The notes under the pieces: model-generated
The model's input: only the letters and a program-made list of their open reading frames with translations
Databases searched by the model: none
Told to the model about the DNA's origin: nothing
Shown here: positions 1 through 7,428 of the stretch, piece by piece
Numbering within the stretch: position 1 is the first letter of the stretch
Layout: every line of letters starts with the position of its first letter
Program-made: the position numbers and the translations under genes
Assembly: GCA_014361085.1 (NCBI GenBank)
Contig: JACIWG010000012.1
Location: forward strand, 1 to 20,008
Direction: 5' to 3'
DNA from: Nitrososphaeria archaeon
Lineage (GTDB): Archaea > Thermoproteota > Nitrososphaeria > JACIWG01
DNA: 20,008 bases

Positions 1-1184
1 AAAACGATCATTGTAGCACACCCTTCCTCCTCAACTAAAATGTCAAATAATGTCATATACTCGTCTTCTGCACCCATTAACTCTTTTATTTCACTAAAAC
101 TTTTTCCCTCAAAACGTCTATTCTTTTCACTTTTCACTGAGCTTAGGTAAATGTTTTCCCAACCATATTCTTTCACAAAACTTTCCCATCCCTCAGAACC
201 CTTTATCATATTATCTCTAATCTTCTGCCTATAGACATCGTTTCTTAGCTTACGTAGAAGATTTTCTATTCCACCCTCATGCGCCCAAGGTGGTAAAAGT
301 GTTATTAGAGATGTCATGCCAGCAGTATATGGGTAAACATCACATGTTACATCAACACCCTTTTCTCTTGCCTCCTCCATAATAGAAAGTGTTTTCTTCG
401 TCTTTCCCCAATTTTGTCTTCCAGCTGCCTTATGGTGGGAAATTTGCACAGGAACTTTTGCTTCTTCACCAACTTTTATCGCCTCCAGCACAGCCTCAAC
501 TAGCGTCTTACCCTCTCCCCTTATATGGGACGCATATATTCCATCATATTTTGAAACAACTTTAGCAAGCTCTATAAGCTCATTCGTTTTACAATATACT
601 CCAGGAGGATATATTAGGCCACTCGATAATCCGAACGCTCCTGAAGCCATCGCCTCATCAACAAGCTTTCTCATGCTCTCCATCTCATGTTCTTCCGGTT
701 CACGTGCGTCCATTCCCATAGCAGCTATTCTTATCGTCCCATGGCCGACCAAATGTGCAACATTGCATGAGACTCCCCTACTCTTTTCCCATTCAAGATA
801 TTCTCTAAAACTTTGCCACTTAAATTCTATATTCAACTGTGGAGGCAGAAACTGTTTAAGATAACTTTTAAGAGCATCTTCTCTTTCACTATTTACTGGT
901 GCAGGGCTTATTCCACAGTTTCCTACAACAGTTGTAGTTATACCCTGCATGATTGCACTATCCATGTATGGGTTGAAGGGTATAGTAATGTCTGAATGGC
1001 TGTGCATGTCAATAAATCCTGGTGAAACAATAAGGCCTTCAGCATCTATTACCTCATCAGCACTTTCTCCCCTTAAATTTCCAATCTCTGTAATCCTTCC
1101 TTCTCTTACTCCAATATCAGCCTTATACCATGGATTTCCTGTACCATCTACTACTTTTCCACCTAAAATTATAAGATCCAGCAT
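1..1184 (-). CDS. N-acyl-D-amino-acid deacylase (D-aminoacylase) family amidohydrolase, C-terminus beyond the window
   Basis: The minus strand is open from an ATG at 1184 to the left edge, giving about 394 residues with no stop, so the C-terminus is missing; the family usually runs to about 480-530 residues. The N-terminus has the amidohydrolase beta-sandwich start (LDLIILGGKVVDGTG), then the metal-binding GFIDMHSHSD segment, then HLVGHGTIRIAA and ASHIRGEG, which are characteristic of D-aminoacylases and related N-acyl-D-amino-acid hydrolases. Members of this cytoplasmic, zinc-dependent family remove acyl groups from N-acyl-D-amino acids; some act on dihydropyrimidine-like rings or D-aminoacyl esters, so the substrate is open. 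It is divergent from a formamidase/acetamidase at 1274, which would suit a small amide-degrading unit. A TATA-like stretch at 1203-1212, about 24 bp before the ATG, suggests a transcript with little or no leader. Confidence 0.88.
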   Translation of the reverse strand, partial: MLDLIILGGKVVDGTGNPWYKADIGVREGRITEIGNLRGESADEVIDAEGLIVSPGFIDMHSHSDITIPFNPYMDSAIMQGITTTVVGNCGISPAPVNSEREDALKSYLKQFLPPQLNIEFKWQSFREYLEWEKSRGVSCNVAHLVGHGTIRIAAMGMDAREPEEHEMESMRKLVDEAMASGAFGLSSGLIYPPGVYCKTNELIELAKVVSKYDGIYASHIRGEGKTLVEAVLEAIKVGEEAKVPVQISHHKAAGRQNWGKTKKTLSIMEEAREKGVDVTCDVYPYTAGMTSLITLLPPWAHEGGIENLLRKLRNDVYRQKIRDNMIKGSEGWESFVKEYGWENIYLSSVKSEKNRRFEGKSFSEIKELMGAEDEYMTLFDILVEEEGCATMIV

Positions 1185-1273
1185 ATTGTATAAAAAATTT
1201 GTTTAATATTTAAGCATTAATATAATAAATTTTTATATACATTCTATTGCATGGTAGAAATGAGGTTAGATTT
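1185..1273. promoter_or_regulatory. Divergent promoter region between D-aminoacylase and formamidase genes
   Basis: This 89-bp gap is almost pure A+T. TTTTTATATA at about 1230-1239 fits a TATA box for the rightward gene, placing the transcript start near 1260. AATATTTAA at about 1205-1213 could serve the leftward gene. GAGGT at 1262-1266 lies 7 nt before ATG 1274 and is the ribosome site that favours that ATG over the upstream TTG at 1247. Confidence 0.5.
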
Positions 1274-2200
1274 ATGGTTAAGAGGATCTCGTTTAAGGAT
1301 GTAGGTTTAAAGTATACTTTAAGCCCATACGATAAACCTATACTATACATTAGGCCAAAAGAAAAGGTTGTTGTTGAAGTGGAGGATGCAAGTTCTGGGC
1401 AGATTAGGAAGGAAGGTGATGTTAGGGATAGGAGCAAGATTCCATTCGGAAACCCGATTGTTGGCCCAATATATGTTGAAGGTGCTGAAGCAGGTAAATG
1501 TTTGACTGTAAAAGTATTGGATATAAGACCGACAATCGGGCAGGGTGCAACATACTTTTCAGAATTCAATGAAAGGTATCTAACAGATGTTCCTGTACTC
1601 AAGTTTATGGGTACAAGATTGCCTTTAAAGACAAAAATATGTAAGATTGAAGATAAGAAAGTGTACTTCAATAACATAATATTACCATATAAGCCTATGG
1701 TTGGAACAATAGGTGTAGCACCATATCCTGAAGCTGAAGGAATATCATCAGGCATATTACCTGGAAGACATGGCGGTAACATGGACATTCCTGACATATG
1801 TCCAGGCGCAACAGTCTTTCTTCCAATATTCCATAAAGGTGGCCTACTCTATATTGGTGACGCCCACGCCATACAAGGTGATGGCGAAATTTCTGGCACA
1901 GCAGTGGAAATGCCTGCTGAAATTGAAATAGAAGTGGACTTGGTTGACGAGAGAATCGATTGGCCTAGGATAGAGAACGATAATGAAATAATGTGTGTTG
2001 CGACAACAGCTCAGGGAAGAAGCTTTGAAGACGCAATTAGGATAGCGTTTTTAGAACTTGTACTTCTCATGGAAAAAAGGTTTGGGATAAACAGATTTGA
2101 TGCTCTAATGCTCTGCTCCCAAATAGGTAAAATTAGGGTTGGAAATCTCTGGGCTGTTGCAGCTGGAGTTGAAAAGAAATATTTTAAACCCTCTTCTTAG
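1274..2200 (+). CDS. Formamidase/acetamidase family amidohydrolase (FmdA/AmdA)
   Basis: The 308-residue protein hydrolyses short amides such as formamide or acetamide to ammonia and the acid, in the cytoplasm, by family membership. Two family signatures are visible: GRHGGNMDIPD at about residues 164-174, and GDAHAIQGDGEISGTAVE at about 195-212, both in the core that binds the metal and substrate. The length matches the usual 300-320 residues. The frame is open from a TTG at 1247, but GAGGT at 1262-1266 sits 7 nt before ATG 1274, and the extra nine residues do not look like the family start, so the ATG is preferred. It is divergent from the D-aminoacylase gene. Its last 17 bp overlap the convergent membrane protein gene. 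Substrate choice within the family cannot be read from the sequence. Confidence 0.9.
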   Translation: MVKRISFKDVGLKYTLSPYDKPILYIRPKEKVVVEVEDASSGQIRKEGDVRDRSKIPFGNPIVGPIYVEGAEAGKCLTVKVLDIRPTIGQGATYFSEFNERYLTDVPVLKFMGTRLPLKTKICKIEDKKVYFNNIILPYKPMVGTIGVAPYPEAEGISSGILPGRHGGNMDIPDICPGATVFLPIFHKGGLLYIGDAHAIQGDGEISGTAVEMPAEIEIEVDLVDERIDWPRIENDNEIMCVATTAQGRSFEDAIRIAFLELVLLMEKRFGINRFDALMLCSQIGKIRVGNLWAVAAGVEKKYFKPSS

Positions 2201-2636
2201 ACTTCAATTTTTCACCTTTTTCTGAACCCTTCAACATAACGTATGTGAACAGTCTCACGTATACTACTGAAAAGAGTAGTCCAAATCCTAGACCAAATAT
2301 CATTCCAAAAATAAGATACTGTAATGTGAAGGATGTTAATGGTTGCTCAAAAACATAGCATATAACTATTTCGATAAAATATTGTTGAATTGGAAAGACC
2401 GATATCCAGAATATTCCAGTGTAGGCTAAAAATCTTCCATAAGATGAAATCGAATCCCTTATCTTTGACAAGATTATATCATAAAATATGCCACATAATG
2501 AGAGGGCAACATAACTAGATATAACAGTAGTTATCCCCAAAAGTGTGTTAGAAGAAAATATGAGCGTCATAATGTTTAATGGTGTAGAAAGTATTATTGC
2601 GGAAATCATTCCAACAAATCTTCTTAAATTAACCAT
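2184..2636 (-). CDS. Small membrane protein of unknown function, four predicted helices
   Basis: The family is not recognised. The 150-residue protein is strongly hydrophobic, with likely membrane segments at about residues 7-27, 32-56, 69-95 and 103-135. It ends in a lysine-rich tail (KGSEKGEKLKSKKRV) that by the positive-inside rule should face the cytoplasm. Aromatic residues cluster at the helix ends of the third segment. ATG 2636 is preceded by GGTGG with a 6-nt spacer, a good archaeal ribosome site, which supports translation. The gene is convergent with, and overlaps by 17 bp, the formamidase gene. Nothing in the sequence shows whether it is a transporter, an assembly factor or something else. 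Confidence 0.65.
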   Translation of the reverse strand: MVNLRRFVGMISAIILSTPLNIMTLIFSSNTLLGITTVISSYVALSLCGIFYDIILSKIRDSISSYGRFLAYTGIFWISVFPIQQYFIEIVICYVFEQPLTSFTLQYLIFGMIFGLGFGLLFSVVYVRLFTYVMLKGSEKGEKLKSKKRV

Positions 2637-2723
2637 TTAAGCCACCAACAATTTTTTTGGAAAATTCTAAAATATAATATTGGAGCATGTCAAGCAATAC
2701 CATTACATTTTAAAGAATTTAAG

Positions 2724-2747
2724 TTTTTTATACTCGAATTTTTATAC
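2724..2747 (+). promoter_or_regulatory. Tandem TATA-like elements upstream of the 207-residue protein
   Basis: Two similar elements, TTTTTTATAC at about 2724-2733 and TTTTTATAC at 2739-2747, lie about 15 bp apart and 40-60 bp before the chosen start at 2788. Either could place a transcript start at about 2755-2770. The rest of the 2637-2787 gap is AT-rich and shows no other structure. Confidence 0.35.
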
Positions 2748-2787
2748 AAATTTTTGGTAAAAGTAAATATGTGTAAGCCTATTAACT

Positions 2788-3411
2788 TTGCTGGTGGAAA
2801 AGGATGTGCAGGAAGAGGAAAGAGGCTATCATATAACATTATATAGGAAGGTTGTTGAAAAGAGGCCGAAGCTTCTTGAAGCTATACAGAAAAGTTTGCG
2901 AGAGCTATTGGATGAGCTGCAAAAGAATCCTGAAAAACTTGTATCATATTACGAAAAATGCATATCAGAAGAATTTTTAGACAAATGTGATGCCCCGGAA
3001 AAGTTTTGGCTCTTTCTCCTACTAAAGTTTTCTTTAAGCTACCTTAATGTTGAAAACAATGTCTTTAATTCATGGTATGATAGCATAAAATCTTTCTATG
3101 ATAATGAAATACCTTCATCATTAAAGGTGAATATTGAGTTCATCAAACTTTTAGAAGACCTTGAATATAGGGGCAAGTTTCTGAATAGACTATATACAAC
3201 AAGACGTGACCTTTACCTAAAATTGGATAAAATGCTTAAAATTTATGACAGGTTCAAGATAATTTCTAAAAGAGATGAGGAGCTGGAGAAGAAATTAAAT
3301 AGAAAGCTTACATTCTTTAGGATACTGCATCCAATAAAATTTAATAGGTTTATAAGGGAAATTGAAGAAAAGAAGCCTAGCATAAACGACTACTTACCAC
3401 TACTATATTAA
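2788..3411 (+). CDS. Hypothetical helical, charged protein (207 aa)
   Basis: No family is recognised. The protein is soluble-looking, rich in Lys, Glu and Leu, and likely almost all alpha-helical. Residues 20-60 and 150-200 look able to form long amphipathic helices. There is no signal peptide, membrane segment or metal motif; only two cysteines are present (CISEEFLDKC, about residues 58-67). The C-terminal third is basic (KKLNRKLTFFRILHPIKF). The start is uncertain: TTG 2788 gives the longest frame, with GTG 2794 six bases further on. Its own TATA-like elements lie just upstream. It stands between the convergent membrane protein pair and superoxide dismutase, with no operon partner that would suggest a role. 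Confidence 0.6.
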   Translation: MLVEKDVQEEERGYHITLYRKVVEKRPKLLEAIQKSLRELLDELQKNPEKLVSYYEKCISEEFLDKCDAPEKFWLFLLLKFSLSYLNVENNVFNSWYDSIKSFYDNEIPSSLKVNIEFIKLLEDLEYRGKFLNRLYTTRRDLYLKLDKMLKIYDRFKIISKRDEELEKKLNRKLTFFRILHPIKFNRFIREIEEKKPSINDYLPLLY

Positions 3412-3480
3412 GAACTGAAACTATTATTAAAATAGTATTTAATAATGTTAATGTTACTGAAATTAGGGCAAAAAACAAAA

Positions 3481-3490
3481 GGTATATAAG
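3481..3490 (+). promoter_or_regulatory. TATA box of the superoxide dismutase gene
   Basis: A purine-rich BRE-like run (AAAACAAAA) leads into GGTATATAAG. The box is centred about 30 bp before the GTG at 3516, the spacing expected for a transcript beginning at or very near the start codon, so the mRNA is probably leaderless. Confidence 0.6.
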
Positions 3491-3515
3491 ACGTTGACGC
3501 TAAAAAAGTTTTTAG

Positions 3516-4139
3516 GTGAAAATGTTGCAAGTAGAAAAATTCTATACATTACCAAAATTATCTTACGATTACAAGGATCTTGAACCATATATGTCAGAGG
3601 AGCAGCTTAGAATACATCATACAAAACACCATCAGGCATACGTTAATGGAGCAAACAACATACTCCAAAAACTGGATAAGGCACATAAAGAAAACCTTGA
3701 CATAGACATAAAAGCAGTGCTCAAAGAACTTTCCTGGAACATTGGAGGACATCTACTACACACACTCTTCTGGGAAAATCTTGCTCCGCCATCAAAGGCA
3801 GGAGGTAAACCTGGCGGAAAACTTGGTGATGAAATAGAAAAGGAGTTCGGAAGCTTTGAAAGATTTAAGAAAGAGTTCACTCAAGCCGCGGTTACGGTTG
3901 AAGGTTCAGGATGGGCTGCACTAACCTATTGCATGCAAACATCTAGACCACTGATAATGCAGGTTGAAAAGCATAACACAAACGTTTACCCAATGTTCAG
4001 AATACTTATGGTACTAGATGTTTTCGAGCACGCATACTATATAGATTACAAGAATGATAGGGGTAAGTTTGTTGAAAACTTTTGGAACATAGTTAACTGG
4101 GATACCGTAAACAATAGGCTAGAAGCTTTACTAAAATAA
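3516..4139 (+). CDS. sod: Superoxide dismutase, Fe/Mn family
   Basis: The enzyme dismutes superoxide to oxygen and hydrogen peroxide using Fe or Mn. All four metal ligands can be placed: His34 in IHHTKHHQ, His82 in GGHLLHTLFW, and Asp168 and His172 in VLDVFEHAYY. The length of 207 residues is typical. Two features differ from the E. coli enzymes: Phe170 stands where a Trp is usual (DVWEHAYY), and His153 (VEKHNTN) appears to occupy the place of the Gln that tunes the metal in bacterial MnSOD. A His there is seen in some archaeal Fe or cambialistic enzymes, so the metal is open. GTG 3516 is chosen because the TATA box predicts a transcript starting there; ATG 3522 is the alternative. There is no signal peptide, so it acts in the cytoplasm. 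Confidence 0.96.
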   Translation: MKMLQVEKFYTLPKLSYDYKDLEPYMSEEQLRIHHTKHHQAYVNGANNILQKLDKAHKENLDIDIKAVLKELSWNIGGHLLHTLFWENLAPPSKAGGKPGGKLGDEIEKEFGSFERFKKEFTQAAVTVEGSGWAALTYCMQTSRPLIMQVEKHNTNVYPMFRILMVLDVFEHAYYIDYKNDRGKFVENFWNIVNWDTVNNRLEALLK

Positions 4140-4160
4140 TTCTGTAAACCAAACCCCAAA

Positions 4161-4183
4161 TTTTATTTTTTATATTCTTTTTT
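4161..4183 (+). terminator. T-rich transcription stop after superoxide dismutase
   Basis: A run of short T tracts (TTTT, TTTTTT, TTTTTT) follows the sod stop codon by about 20 bp, the usual form of archaeal termination. It overlaps the 3' end of the convergent phoU gene. There is no hairpin. Confidence 0.4.
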
Positions 4184-4799
4184 CCCCAGAAACAATGTAT
4201 ACTACAGAGTCGGCTATGTATGTTGCATGATCCGCTATCCTTTCAATATACCTTAGGACTAGTACTTCAGAAATGATGCATTTAATGTTATTGTTGGTTG
4301 TCTTTGAAGCCTTCTTTAGGGTTTCAAGGTACATCTTGTCTATTAATGTGTCCATTTCTCTTACCTTTTTAGCTAAATCAATATCTTTTTCTATGAATGC
4401 TTTAATACTTATTTTTACCATTTCCTTGACATGTTCTCCAGCCCTAATAACTTCTTTCTTATCACATACTGTTACGTCTCCGAATAATCTTAACACCTGT
4501 GATATGTCGAATGCGTATCTTGAAAACCTTAGGAATCCATATCCTATTTCCATACATGATTTAATAAAGCGTAGGTCAGAGGCTACTGGCTGGTATCTTG
4601 CAATTAATTCCACTGCAAGCTCACTTGCTTCATCATGCATCTTTTGTATTTCCTTTGACCTAACATAAAGGTGGTCCATTAAATCTTCTCCTTGACCATA
4701 TGAATCGATTGCAAGGAAGACTGTTTTTGCCGAATATTCTCCCATTTCAGCTACCAAATTTTTTAGCCTTTCAAGACCAATGTCCATTAATCTAACCAA
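4170..4799 (-). CDS. phoU: PhoU-type phosphate uptake regulator
   Basis: PhoU proteins are cytoplasmic helical bundles that bind metals and restrain the PstSCAB importer when phosphate is plentiful. This one has the usual two three-helix repeats. The first carries RYQPVASDLRFIK (about 69-81) and the second carries REMDTLIDKMY (147-157) and RYIERIADHATYIADS (183-198), which supply the acidic metal-binding faces. At 209 residues the length is normal. The TTG start at 4799 is supported by GAGGTG at 4806-4811, six bases upstream; that site lies over the pstB stop, so translation is probably coupled. It is the last gene of the pst operon. A second PhoU domain, fused to an AbrB DNA-binding domain, diverges from the other end of the operon at 8674. 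Confidence 0.93.
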   Translation of the reverse strand: MVRLMDIGLERLKNLVAEMGEYSAKTVFLAIDSYGQGEDLMDHLYVRSKEIQKMHDEASELAVELIARYQPVASDLRFIKSCMEIGYGFLRFSRYAFDISQVLRLFGDVTVCDKKEVIRAGEHVKEMVKISIKAFIEKDIDLAKKVREMDTLIDKMYLETLKKASKTTNNNIKCIISEVLVLRYIERIADHATYIADSVVYIVSGEKRI

Positions 4800-4810
4800 A
4801 TATATTCACC

Positions 4811-5614
4811 TCAACCAAATCTACCTGCGATATAATTTTCAGTTAACTCCTCCCTAGGATTACTAAATATTTTTGCTGTTACATCATATTCTATAAGTCT
4901 TCCCAAATACAAGAATGCTGTGTAATCAGAAACTCTAGCAGCCTGCTGCATGTTATGTGTAACTATAACTATAGTGTAATCCCTTTTTAATGATACTATA
5001 AGTTGTTCAATTTTCGAAGCTGCAATTGGGTCAAGGGCTGAAGTAGGTTCGTCCAAGAGAAGTACTTCAGGCTCAACAGCCAAGGCTCTTGCAATACAAA
5101 GTCTCTGCTGTTGTCCTCCAGAGAGGCTTGCACCAGGTTTGTCTAAATCATCTTTAACCTCATCCCAAAGCCAAGCCTGTTCAAGACTTTTTCTAACAAT
5201 TTCATCTAATCTCTTTCTATCTCTTATACCATTTAATTTAAGTCCTGCTGCCACATTATCATAAATAGACATTGTAGGAAATGGATTCGGTTTCTGGAAA
5301 ACCATGCCAACCCTCCTTCTAACTATAACTGGGTCAACGTTCTTTGAATATATGTCAACGCCATCTAGGAAGACCTTACCCGAAACTTTGGCAGAAGGAA
5401 CAAGTTCATGCATTCGATTTAGGCATCTAATAAGTGTCGATTTCCCACACCCTGATGGCCCTATTATTGCTGTGATAGAATTAGCTCTAATTTTTATGTT
5501 AATGTCCTTAAGAGCCTGTTTTGTCCCAAACCATGCATTCAAATTTTCGGTTTCAATTTTGTAAGTTTGATTAACTCTTTCTTTAGAGCTTACTGATAAT
5601 AGTTCTTTATTCAT
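4811..5614 (-). CDS. pstB: Phosphate ABC transporter ATP-binding protein PstB
   Basis: PstB is the ATPase that drives phosphate import through PstC and PstA. The 267-residue protein has Walker A GPSGCGKST (52-60), Q-loop Gln107 in the PstB-type segment VFQKPNPFP, signature LSGGQQQRL (164-172), Walker B LLLDEPTSALDP (185-196) and switch His220 in VTHN. The frame stays open to 5761, but that part lies inside pstA and does not resemble PstB. ATG 5614 begins five bases after the pstA stop and has GAGGTG at 5625-5630 with a 10-nt spacer; ATG 5623 is too close to that site. The gene order pstS-C-A-B-phoU is the classical one. Confidence 0.96.
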   Translation of the reverse strand: MNKELLSVSSKERVNQTYKIETENLNAWFGTKQALKDINIKIRANSITAIIGPSGCGKSTLIRCLNRMHELVPSAKVSGKVFLDGVDIYSKNVDPVIVRRRVGMVFQKPNPFPTMSIYDNVAAGLKLNGIRDRKRLDEIVRKSLEQAWLWDEVKDDLDKPGASLSGGQQQRLCIARALAVEPEVLLLDEPTSALDPIAASKIEQLIVSLKRDYTIVIVTHNMQQAARVSDYTAFLYLGRLIEYDVTAKIFSNPREELTENYIAGRFG

Positions 5615-5619
5615 TCCAA

Positions 5620-6468
5620 TCATACACCTCTTAACACAAATTTTGACCTTGTTAAAATCCTTGCGAGTATATTTAATGAGAGTACAATAATAATTAAAAC
5701 TAGTGCTGCACCCCATCCTGTTGTGTGTGCATAATCGTATGGAAGTAAGGCTAATCTCCAAATCCTTAACGTGAGAGCGTCCATTGGCTCAGTTAGTCCC
5801 GAAAAGAACCATTGGCTTCCAAGTATAGTCATTATTAATGGTGCCGTTTCCCCAGCAATTCTTGATATAGAAAGCATTATTCCTGTAACCACACCATTTT
5901 TTGCTGAAACCAAAACTATGCTCATAATTGTCCTCCATCTTCTAATTCCTAAAGCCATCGACGCCTCCCTTAGTGTATTGGGAACCAATTTTAGAGACTC
6001 TTCAGTAGTTCTTGTAATAATGGGAATCATTATAATGGCTAAAGCAATCGCTCCAGCTAAAGGTGAAAAACTGCCAATTAATAAAACTATTGTAAGATAA
6101 GCGAATATTCCAATTACTATCGAAGGAAATTGTGCAAGAATATTGTTGGTTAATCTTACAATCTTCCCAAATTTATTGTTTCCAAATTCAGCCAAATAAA
6201 TACCTGATAAAATACCTATTGGTACGCCAATCAAACTTGTTAATCCTATAAGTATTAGAGTTCCTTGAATTGAGTTAGCTATACCTCCACCTGGTTCACC
6301 AATTGCTCTAGGTCCCTCAATAAAAAACTCCATGTTTAATGCAGGAAGCCCGTTCTTGGTTACCTCAAACAATATACTTCCCAAAGGTATGACTGCTACG
6401 ATAACACATGCTAGACAAACAGCATAAGCAAATTTGTCTTTAAACTTTCTAACTAAGTATGTTTGCAT
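5620..6468 (-). CDS. pstA: Phosphate ABC transporter permease PstA
   Basis: This is one of the two membrane subunits that form the phosphate channel. The 282-residue protein has about six hydrophobic segments and the PstA hallmarks: GGIANSIQGTLIL near residue 61, and the cytoplasmic coupling loop RTTEESLKLVPNTLREASMA, in which the EAA-type motif contacts PstB. ATG 6468 overlaps the pstC stop by one base (TAATG), with GGAGGG about 12 nt upstream; the longer frame from 6507 would lie within pstC. Its stop is followed by pstB after five bases, so the four transporter genes form a tightly coupled operon. Confidence 0.95.
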   Translation of the reverse strand: MQTYLVRKFKDKFAYAVCLACVIVAVIPLGSILFEVTKNGLPALNMEFFIEGPRAIGEPGGGIANSIQGTLILIGLTSLIGVPIGILSGIYLAEFGNNKFGKIVRLTNNILAQFPSIVIGIFAYLTIVLLIGSFSPLAGAIALAIIMIPIITRTTEESLKLVPNTLREASMALGIRRWRTIMSIVLVSAKNGVVTGIMLSISRIAGETAPLIMTILGSQWFFSGLTEPMDALTLRIWRLALLPYDYAHTTGWGAALVLIIIVLSLNILARILTRSKFVLRGV

Positions 6469-7427
6469 TATTCTACTGCACCCTCCTTTATCTTTAATAT
6501 ACGCCATACAAGTACTTGGGCGAACAAATTGACTGTTAATGCTAAAACAAATAAAATTAATCCAACACCTACTAAAGCGTTTGGATGAAGTGACGTCGGA
6601 TCTGCCTCATTAAATTCATTTGCTATAAGTGATGCCATGGTCTGGCCTGCCTTAAATAATGATGTTGGCAAAGCAGCGGCTCCGATAGCGTTGCCAATAA
6701 CCATTGTGACAGCCATTGTTTCACCAACAGCCCTACCTAGTCCTAAAATTGCTGCTCCAACTATACCGGATTTTGCATAGCTTAAAACTCCCAACCTTAT
6801 AACTTCCCATTTTGTAGCTCCCAAACTATATGCTGCCTCCCTCTGAGAATTTGGAACCGCCATTAAAACCTCTCTTGAAACAGATGCAACTGTAGGTATT
6901 ATCATAATAGCCAAGATTAATCCTGCAGTAAGTATGTCTAATCCAAAAGGTTCTCCTTGAAAAATTGGTAAAAAGCCTAAATATTTAGATAAAGGTATCT
7001 CTATAAAATCTCTAACCCAAAATCTGAATATGAAAAGGCCCCAAAGACCATATATAACACTAGGTACGGCAGCCAAAAGTTCGATTATAAACGAAAGAGT
7101 TGTTCTTATAAAATTTGGTGCCATTTCTGAAAGATATATTGCTATGCCTAAACTTATTGGAACACCTACAACGATAGCGATAACCGACGTCACCATTGTA
7201 CCCAAAATATAGGGTAAAATACCGTACTCTTCACTACCCACAACAGGATTCCAATTAACTCCAAAAACAAATTTTAAACTGAGTACTGGTAAAGAGTGTC
7301 TGAATAATTCTAGAACCATAAAAAATAAGGTTAAAACTACTAGGCCTGAAATAATTCCTAAAATATACTTAAAAAAATCATCTACAGACAAAAAAAATTT
7401 TGGAGGGTACTTCATGTTCTCATCCAT
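6468..7427 (-). CDS. pstC: Phosphate ABC transporter permease PstC
   Basis: This is the partner permease of PstA. The 319-residue product has a long cytoplasmic N-terminus, about six membrane segments, and the PstC-type motifs NPVVGSEEYGILPYILGT (an external loop) and SREVLMAVPNSQREAAYSLG (the coupling loop that docks on PstB). The frame runs back to ATG 7451 inside pstS. ATG 7427 is preferred because GGAG at 7433-7436 precedes it by five bases and it begins one base after the pstS stop. A run of eight T at 7390-7397 (minus strand) encodes the FF pair near residue 12 and is in frame, unlike the A8 run in pstS. Confidence 0.95.
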   Translation of the reverse strand: MDENMKYPPKFFLSVDDFFKYILGIISGLVVLTLFFMVLELFRHSLPVLSLKFVFGVNWNPVVGSEEYGILPYILGTMVTSVIAIVVGVPISLGIAIYLSEMAPNFIRTTLSFIIELLAAVPSVIYGLWGLFIFRFWVRDFIEIPLSKYLGFLPIFQGEPFGLDILTAGLILAIMIIPTVASVSREVLMAVPNSQREAAYSLGATKWEVIRLGVLSYAKSGIVGAAILGLGRAVGETMAVTMVIGNAIGAAALPTSLFKAGQTMASLIANEFNEADPTSLHPNALVGVGLILFVLALTVNLFAQVLVWRILKIKEGAVE

Positions 7428-7428
7428 A

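Noticed and set aside
673..1206. Three short plus-strand frames
   Set aside because: All antisense to the D-aminoacylase gene, which is open throughout this region and has family motifs.
1210..1797. Long minus-strand frame (195 codons)
   Set aside because: Lies wholly antisense to the formamidase gene, whose motifs are clear; the reverse frame has no family features.
3423..3446. AT-only inverted repeat ATTATTAAA/TTTAATAAT upstream of sod
   Set aside because: Such dyads arise easily by chance in very AT-rich spacers, and it lies well before the TATA box.
4273..4668. Plus-strand frame of 131 codons
   Set aside because: Antisense to phoU.
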